A DNA stretch of 10,323 nt from Euryarchaeota archaeon UBA596 (lineage in GTDB: Archaea > Thermoplasmatota > Poseidoniia > Poseidoniales > Poseidoniaceae): NCBI GenBank assembly GCA_002498205.1, contig DAGQ01000120.1:1-10323 (forward strand), in the 5' to 3' direction. The notes beneath the pieces were generated by a model that did no database searches, had not been told where the DNA came from, and was given only the letters and a program-made list of their open reading frames with translations. This document shows, piece after piece, positions 5,790 to 10,323 of the stretch (position 1 is its first letter; each line of letters starts with the position of its first letter). The position numbers and the translations under genes were made by a program.

Positions 5790-7097
5790 TTAGATTATTT
5801 TTCTAAGAATCCTATCTTTCTTTTGAATAGCAGTTTGAGAGATATTTACACAATTTTTTAATTGTTTTAATACGTCTATTTCATCATCGTAGTATATAGT
5901 TGCCCAAGGTTTTTTCTTATCATAGAAATCACCTTTTTTTATATGCAATTCTACTCCTATATTATGATTTATTGATTGTTCCATAAATGTCCTCCCTCCT
6001 CCGTTATCTAGGATAAATTGAGCAATTTCCATTGCATCAATAGAAGAAATATATCCTGATTCCTCCAAAAATAATTGTGAGTTATATTTGCAGGATTTTA
6101 TTAACACTCTTGGCTCATTACAAATTTTTTCAGCAAATTTTTCTTCAACCCCTTGTGCTACAATCATTTGCTTAAATTTTTTTAATGCAGAACCATTTTT
6201 TAATTTATTTTTAATTTCAGTTTTTGCTTTATCTTCAGAAGTTTCTAATCCTGAACTAAGTAATAATTGAACCCCCTGAGCAATAATTAATTCTCTACAA
6301 TCATCTGGACCATCTCCCTTTAACAATTGTATTGATTCAATAATTTCAAGAGCATTTCCAGACATAAAACCTAATGGGTTATTCATTTCTGTAAGTAAAG
6401 CTGTAGTTTTAATTCCCATTTCATTTCCTGTTTTTACCATACTTTTTGCCAATTCACTTGCAGAATCAATATCTTTCATAAATGCTGCAGAACCTACTTT
6501 TACATCTAAAACTAGACTCGAGATTCCTTCTGCGGCTTTCTTTGAAAGAATTGAGGCAGTAATTAAGGGTAGAGATGCAACTGTAGATGTCAGATCTCTA
6601 ATTGCGTATAGAATTCTATCAGCAGGAATCATTTCTTCAGTTTGTGTTGTTATTACACAACCAATTTTATTTACAATCTTTATTATTTCTTCAGGATTTA
6701 ATTTTGTTTTGAACCCCTTAATAGATTCTAATTTATCAATAGTACCTCCTGTGTGTTCAAGCCCCCTTCCTGCAATCATTGGAACTTTAAGTCCTAATGA
6801 AGCAAGAACTGGTGCTAATGGAATGCTGATTTTATCACCAACACCTCCAGTAGAATGCTTATCAACGATATTTTGTTTATTTTTCCACTCAAATTTTATT
6901 CCAGAATCTCTCATTGATTCAGTTAATTTTGTGGTTTCTTTGGTAGACATTCCTTGAATGTAAGTGGCCATTAAGAACGCACCAATTTGTTCAGGTTGCA
7001 TGTTATTGGTTGAGATTGAATCAATAAGAAATGATATTTGTTCATCAGTTAATTCTTTTCCATCTCTTTTTAGTGCAATTAGTTCTGGAATTCTCAA
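5790..7097 (-). CDS. deoA: Thymidine phosphorylase / pyrimidine-nucleoside phosphorylase, bacterial-type
   Basis: The enzyme splits thymidine (or also uridine) with phosphate into base and (deoxy)ribose 1-phosphate in nucleoside salvage. The 435 residues cover the full bacterial/animal-type fold: an N-terminal helical domain starting RIPELIALKRDG, then VDKHSTGGVGDK (78-89, His81 equals His85 of E. coli), GRGLEHTGGTIDKLES (110-125), PADRILYAIRD (158-168, Arg167), PLITASILSKK (177-187, Ser182 and Lys186) and the C-terminal domain with GGGRT. The catalytic set seen in E. coli (His85, Arg171, Ser186, Lys190) is thus present. The N-terminal extension of the roughly 500-residue archaeal AMP phosphorylases is absent, so this is not the NMP-degradation enzyme. 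One odd residue is Glu114 where GLGHTGGT is usual. The start is TTG, because an in-frame TAG lies shortly upstream with no ATG between. It follows the oxygenase gene by 10 bases. Thymidine versus broader pyrimidine specificity is undecided. Confidence 0.92.
   Translation of the reverse strand: MRIPELIALKRDGKELTDEQISFLIDSISTNNMQPEQIGAFLMATYIQGMSTKETTKLTESMRDSGIKFEWKNKQNIVDKHSTGGVGDKISIPLAPVLASLGLKVPMIAGRGLEHTGGTIDKLESIKGFKTKLNPEEIIKIVNKIGCVITTQTEEMIPADRILYAIRDLTSTVASLPLITASILSKKAAEGISSLVLDVKVGSAAFMKDIDSASELAKSMVKTGNEMGIKTTALLTEMNNPLGFMSGNALEIIESIQLLKGDGPDDCRELIIAQGVQLLLSSGLETSEDKAKTEIKNKLKNGSALKKFKQMIVAQGVEEKFAEKICNEPRVLIKSCKYNSQLFLEESGYISSIDAMEIAQFILDNGGGRTFMEQSINHNIGVELHIKKGDFYDKKKPWATIYYDDEIDVLKQLKNCVNISQTAIQKKDRILRKII
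5798..5824 (+). terminator. Candidate T-rich terminator of the gcv cluster, inside deoA
   Basis: TTTTT at 5798-5802 and TCTTTCTTTTG at 5814-5824 follow the gcvPB stop on the plus strand. Archaeal transcription often stops at such U-tracts without a hairpin. The tracts are the antisense of lysine-rich codons at the deoA 3' end, so they may exist for coding reasons only. Confidence 0.25.
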
Positions 7098-7105
7098 CTT
7101 ATATC

Positions 7106-7109
7106 CCTC
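7106..7109 (-). promoter_or_regulatory. Shine-Dalgarno supporting the TTG start of deoA
   Basis: On the minus strand TGAGGGATATAAGTTG joins the oxygenase stop codon (TGA), a GAGG(G) site overlapping it, and the TTG start of deoA 8 bases later. The arrangement suggests translational coupling of the two genes and supports the unusual start codon. Confidence 0.55.
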
Positions 7110-8049
7110 ATGAATCGGCTAGACCTATTTCTACTAATCTTTGATGTAAATATTCTCCTGCTGTAATATTTTCAAACTTTTGCTCTCCACCAGTCATTTC
7201 TATAAATTTAGGTAATGGAGACAGATCAATTTCATTACGAGGGTGAACAAACATTGGCATTGAAAATCGCCTTAAGTTAGAATTATCCGGATTAACAACT
7301 CTATGTGTTGTTGACTTAAACAATCCATTTGTAATATTTTGAATCATATCTCCAGTATCTACAACAATAAATTCGGGTCCTGTTTCTACTTTAAACCAAC
7401 TTCCATCATGATCCATTACCTCTAAACCTCCTTCTGTTGAAGCACAGAGAAGTGTAATCAAATTGATGTCTTCATGTTGAGATGATCGAACACTATCTGG
7501 GTCTCTATTTTCTGGTAATGGAGGATAATGAATTACTCTTAAGATTGTATTTCCATCTTTAGCCATTGATGTTAACCACTCTTTTTCCATTCCAAGGTAT
7601 ATTGAACATGCTTCTAACAATTTGTTACTACATTCTTCTAATTTAGAATACAAATCTTCTAAATTATTTTTTAATTCTGGTACTTCTTTTGGCCATACAT
7701 TATGTAAAAAATTATTATATTCTGGATGGTCTTTTTTTAATGATCTACCAACCTGGTAAAATTCTTTTAAATCTGGGGCAGGATTATCTTTTGAATGTTC
7801 TTTTCCAAATCGTGTATATCCTCTTTGACAATGAATCTCGTTTTTTTCATATTTAGATTTGATTTCATAGTCAAACTTAAAAAATTCTTCGGAGTTATTA
7901 TAACATTCAGACAATAATTCAAGATCAATTCCATGACCCATTAATGCAAAAAAACCAATATCTTCTAATGCATTACCCATTTTTTTAACAAATTCTTCTT
8001 TATTATTCTCAAAATCACGAAGATTTAATTCAACTAATTCACGGGACAT
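7108..8049 (-). CDS. 2-oxoglutarate/Fe(II)-dependent oxygenase, isopenicillin N synthase-like family
   Basis: The protein (313 residues from the ATG at 8049) is a soluble Fe(II) dioxygenase of the IPNS-like superfamily. The N-terminal part (LGDIGFFALMGHGI-like region around 30-42, then the spacer to QRGYTRFGKEHSK) matches the family's DIOX_N segment. The double-stranded beta-helix core shows the iron ligands His192 and Asp194 in SQHEDINLITLL, His249 in STTHRVVNP, and the 2-oxoglutarate-binding R-x-S at 261-263 in RRFSMPMFVHPR. The GDMIQNITNG strand is also typical. The substrate is not known from sequence; such enzymes hydroxylate, desaturate or demethylate small molecules. It lies 10 bases before deoA with an overlapping ribosome site, so a role with thymidine or thymine is an attractive inference (thymine-7-hydroxylase of fungi is in the same superfamily). 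A GTG at 8055 would add two residues; the ATG was preferred. The PLD-like gene ends 48 bases upstream. Confidence 0.88.
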   Translation of the reverse strand: MSRELVELNLRDFENNKEEFVKKMGNALEDIGFFALMGHGIDLELLSECYNNSEEFFKFDYEIKSKYEKNEIHCQRGYTRFGKEHSKDNPAPDLKEFYQVGRSLKKDHPEYNNFLHNVWPKEVPELKNNLEDLYSKLEECSNKLLEACSIYLGMEKEWLTSMAKDGNTILRVIHYPPLPENRDPDSVRSSQHEDINLITLLCASTEGGLEVMDHDGSWFKVETGPEFIVVDTGDMIQNITNGLFKSTTHRVVNPDNSNLRRFSMPMFVHPRNEIDLSPLPKFIEMTGGEQKFENITAGEYLHQRLVEIGLADS

Positions 8050-8097
8050 TAGCACCTGCTTTACTTTTTATTTCAATAACTTGTCGTGTAAAATGGG

Positions 8098-10323
8098 TCA
8101 ACTATTTTCATTATACCATTCTTTTAGTTGCTCCATGCTCCATCCTTGAGCAATATAAGCTTCAACAACATCTCTAGTCCAACCGGGTAAATCTATCGAT
8201 TCATCATTTTCATCGTATTTTAGTGATTCAGTTCCATCTAATACAGGTGCTGAAAATACTGCTTTTCTATGTTCATCTTCACTTGCAGTTGTTCCGGTTA
8301 CTGCATCTAAAATAGGAGATGCAAAAGTTGGGTTTTCATCATCACCTAAATCGGGATCTTCAAGACCCATTGCAGCATCATCAATCACTTCATTAGTCAA
8401 ATCAGCAAAAATTTCCTCTGTGGGATTATTTCTATTCGTGAAGAAAATCGCTATTGATCCTACAAATGCGATTGCTGCAAATCCCATCAAAATTAAAATG
8501 AACAACGATAATTTGTCATCTGCAGCAGCACCATTTCCTAGTCTATTTTCTTCATTTTCATCATCATTCGTCTTTTCTTGTGATGGAGTACACCCAGTGC
8601 TGCCAACTATTGTGCCAGGTAATGTCTCAGGACATTCATCAATAGTATCTATGATTCCATCATTGTCAGAATCACTACATCCATTTGAATCAACATCAAG
8701 ACCTTCTGGTGTATCTAAACAAGAATCTTCTGAATCTATCACCCCGTCATTATCAATATCATTTTCTGAGATTATTTCACAACCATCAGAATCAACATTG
8801 GTGCCAGATGGTGTGTTTTCACATAAATCTAAAACTCCTCCTGAATTATCAAAATCGTTTACACCGTCTCCATCTGTATCAAGTGGGCAACCATCGATAT
8901 TCACAGGGATATTTGCTTCAGTATTTTGACATAAATCATTAATGTCTACAACTCCATCGTTATCACTATCACTAGTCGTATCAACATCTATTTCTTCTAG
9001 ATTTAATCCACAATCTGTTTCAATTCCATCATCAATGCCATTATCATTAGCATCGGCCTCTTTCATTGCTGCGCGTGCACTAATACCTTCAATTTGTGCA
9101 AATGAAATTTCTAATAAATCTGGAATGCAATCTCCATCTGTATCAGGAGATAATGGATCTCCAGCGTAATTATATTCCTCTAGGTTATTCAAACCATCTC
9201 CGTCAGGATCATAAGAATGTTCTGTGATGGCAGTTCCAGGAATAATTGATGTTGTTCGATTTAATCCAAAACTTACTTCCCAGTGATCAGGTAAACCATC
9301 ACCGTCAGTATCTGTCCAAAGATCCAATCTTTCCCAATCAGAAGTCCAACTTTCAATGTAATATTGTGCTAATTCAGAACTATTCAATAATAGACCATAT
9401 TCTCTATTTTGTAATAATGAATTTGAACCCCAATTCATTGATCCAATTAGGATTGTTTCAGAATCGATTATCATTCCTTTATTATGGAGTTTAAGAATTC
9501 TATCATCTCCTCCAGCAGACATCATTATTGCAGCGGTATCATATCCGTATGTGTGATTCCAAATTTCATTAAGTAAATTAGTAGCCTGTTGTACTTCTGG
9601 TGATTCGTCAGCATAATATTCGTTGATTATTAATCGTATTGATACACCTCTTTCTGCTGCTCTTTCTAATGCTCCAACAACTAGACTATCTCCCCAGGGG
9701 TTAGATTCTTCTGACCAACCATACCACCAATCTAAATCTAAATATTGTAAAGACAATAATATTGAAGATTCTGCATTATCAATACTTGAAATTATTGCGT
9801 TTGCACAATCATCTGGACAAGATAGTAGTTTTCCATCAAAATCACCTTCAAATTCTGGAATTGTATACAATGGCGGATCTAATGGTAGATTTGAAGTTGG
9901 TAATCCAGACCATGAATCGGGCTTATCGAATTGAGGTTCTCCTGGGTCATATGCTTCTATGTGTGGATGATCTGTATTTTCATCCCAAGACATTCTATCA
10001 AGTAATTTACTGGCTAGCGTAGATGAATTTACAAAAATACCCCATTCTCTATTTCCATCTGATCCAAATAATACTATTTCTCCATTGGCTTCATATTGCT
10101 GTCTATTTGGGAAACTACTGTCTTTGAAATTTCCACTTCCCAGCCAAATTTCTTGTTCGTCTAGGACAACAGCTTTTGCATGATTATACGCGTATGGTTG
10201 TGGGGCTTGAGCACTTCCTGTTGTAAACCAAAGAACTTCGACACCTGCTTGATTTAATTCGTAAACAATGCCTCTAGTTGTAGTTAAATCATAATTTGAA
10301 TATGGATACTTTTCAATTAAAAC
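8098..10323 (-). CDS. Surface-anchored phospholipase D-like protein with TSP3 repeats, C-terminal membrane segment and tail (partial)
   Basis: The frame is open to the right window edge: 741 residues are visible and the true start is outside. A Met at 9993 is internal (visible residue 111). In window numbering there are two PLD (HKD) motifs: H48-x-K50-x4-D55 with GSGN (62-65), and H280-x-K282-x4-D287 with GSMN (294-297). Each is followed by a parallel REWGIFVNSS or REYGLLLNSS segment, so the catalytic unit is a fused double domain as in cardiolipin synthases and phosphodiesterases. Next come about eight Asp-rich calcium-binding TSP3-like repeats (338-578), an acidic linker, one hydrophobic helix (about 605-628) followed by NRNN, and a roughly 110-residue tail. 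The order implies an extracellular catalytic part, provided an N-terminal signal lies off-window, and a cytoplasmic tail. The target could be phospholipid, nucleic acid or another phosphodiester. It precedes the oxygenase gene by 48 bases, but a shared function is not apparent. Confidence 0.87.
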   Translation of the reverse strand, partial: VLIEKYPYSNYDLTTTRGIVYELNQAGVEVLWFTTGSAQAPQPYAYNHAKAVVLDEQEIWLGSGNFKDSSFPNRQQYEANGEIVLFGSDGNREWGIFVNSSTLASKLLDRMSWDENTDHPHIEAYDPGEPQFDKPDSWSGLPTSNLPLDPPLYTIPEFEGDFDGKLLSCPDDCANAIISSIDNAESSILLSLQYLDLDWWYGWSEESNPWGDSLVVGALERAAERGVSIRLIINEYYADESPEVQQATNLLNEIWNHTYGYDTAAIMMSAGGDDRILKLHNKGMIIDSETILIGSMNWGSNSLLQNREYGLLLNSSELAQYYIESWTSDWERLDLWTDTDGDGLPDHWEVSFGLNRTTSIIPGTAITEHSYDPDGDGLNNLEEYNYAGDPLSPDTDGDCIPDLLEISFAQIEGISARAAMKEADANDNGIDDGIETDCGLNLEEIDVDTTSDSDNDGVVDINDLCQNTEANIPVNIDGCPLDTDGDGVNDFDNSGGVLDLCENTPSGTNVDSDGCEIISENDIDNDGVIDSEDSCLDTPEGLDVDSNGCSDSDNDGIIDTIDECPETLPGTIVGSTGCTPSQEKTNDDENEENRLGNGAAADDKLSLFILILMGFAAIAFVGSIAIFFTNRNNPTEEIFADLTNEVIDDAAMGLEDPDLGDDENPTFASPILDAVTGTTASEDEHRKAVFSAPVLDGTESLKYDENDESIDLPGWTRDVVEAYIAQGWSMEQLKEWYNENS
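8107..8187 (-). other. C-terminal Trp-rich helical motif in the tail of the PLD-like protein
   Basis: The last residues of the protein contain PGWTRDVVEAYIAQGWSMEQ followed by LKEWYNE, predicted as two short amphipathic helices joined at GWS, placed after the membrane helix and an acidic linker. It is compact, ends at the C-terminus, and resembles short terminal modules such as SHOCT in size and position only. I do not recognise it as a named domain. It may bind a cytoplasmic partner. Confidence 0.45.
8590..9312 (-). repeat. TSP3-like (thrombospondin type 3) calcium-binding repeats within the PLD-like protein
   Basis: About eight copies of a D-x-D-x-D-G-x-x-D motif follow the second PLD domain, for example DTDGDGLPDHWE, DPDGDGLNNLEE, DTDGDCIPDLLE, DSDNDGVVDINDLC, DIDNDGVIDSEDSC and DSDNDGIIDTIDEC. 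The last four units each carry two cysteines exactly 14 residues apart (as in the 'C-x2-TP-x-G..VD..GC' form known from OmpA-associated TSP3 repeats), which suggests a disulfide per unit and thus an extracellular location. The region would act as a rigid calcium-stabilised stalk between enzyme and membrane. Confidence 0.85.

Noticed and set aside
5790..7097. AMP phosphorylase of the archaeal NMP pathway
   Set aside because: The N-terminal extension of that roughly 500-residue family is missing, and the protein begins directly with the bacterial-type RIPELIALKRDG segment.
8056..8097. Separate promoter for the oxygenase gene
   Set aside because: The 42-base gap is AT-rich (GTTATTGAAATAAAAAG), but no box has convincing spacing to the start, so it was not listed as a feature.
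8420..9169. Plus-strand open frames of 75-169 residues opposite the repeat region
   Set aside because: They are antisense of the Asp-rich TSP3 repeats. The Ser/Pro-rich composition mirrors GAT/TCA codons, and the minus-strand frame has clear domains.
9623..10022. Plus-strand open frames opposite the PLD domains
   Set aside because: The minus strand encodes intact HKD motifs through this region, and the plus-strand translations show no domain or start signal.

Overview
The window looks like a low-GC archaeal chromosome segment. A marine planktonic euryarchaeon of the Poseidoniales (Marine Group II) type is my best guess, but the lineage is an inference from overall character and not from a marker gene. 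Supporting points are an archaeal-style regulator that fuses a helix-turn-helix to a ThiN (thiamine-phosphate synthase) domain, TATA-like boxes very close to start codons with no Shine-Dalgarno on several first genes, a glycine decarboxylase split into two subunits, and a large acidic surface protein with thrombospondin type 3 (TSP3) repeats. Several metabolic genes (panD, a short thymidine phosphorylase, the 2OG-Fe(II) oxygenase) are of bacterial type and suggest old gene transfer.

Layout. Bases 1-1612 hold three minus-strand genes, read right to left: panD (aspartate 1-decarboxylase), a ThiR-like regulator, and the N-terminal part of a polytopic membrane protein that runs off the left edge. 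A short divergent intergenic region (1613-1697) carries a TATA-like box and a perfect 6+4+6 inverted repeat. From it the plus-strand glycine cleavage genes start: gcvT, gcvPA and gcvPB (1698-5789). The last two overlap by ATGA, with a strong GGAGGT site. GcvH and the lipoamide dehydrogenase are not in the window.

Bases 5790-10323 hold a second minus-strand cluster, convergent with gcv and abutting it stop codon to stop codon: a surface-anchored two-HKD phospholipase D-like protein (partial, runs off the right edge), a 2-oxoglutarate/Fe(II) oxygenase of the isopenicillin N synthase type, and thymidine phosphorylase with a TTG start.

How the genes may work together. GcvT with GcvPA/PB would break down glycine to CO2, ammonia and methylene-tetrahydrofolate using an H protein coded elsewhere. 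PanD makes beta-alanine for coenzyme A. The ThiR-like protein probably senses a thiamine phosphate. The oxygenase and thymidine phosphorylase are 10 bases apart and could form an oxidative thymidine/thymine salvage pair, which is the most interesting functional guess here. The PLD-TSP3 protein is predicted to sit outside the membrane with a short cytoplasmic tail ending in a compact tryptophan-rich helical motif. No gene-free stretch exceeds 300 bases, and I saw no tRNA, rRNA, insertion sequence or CRISPR array.
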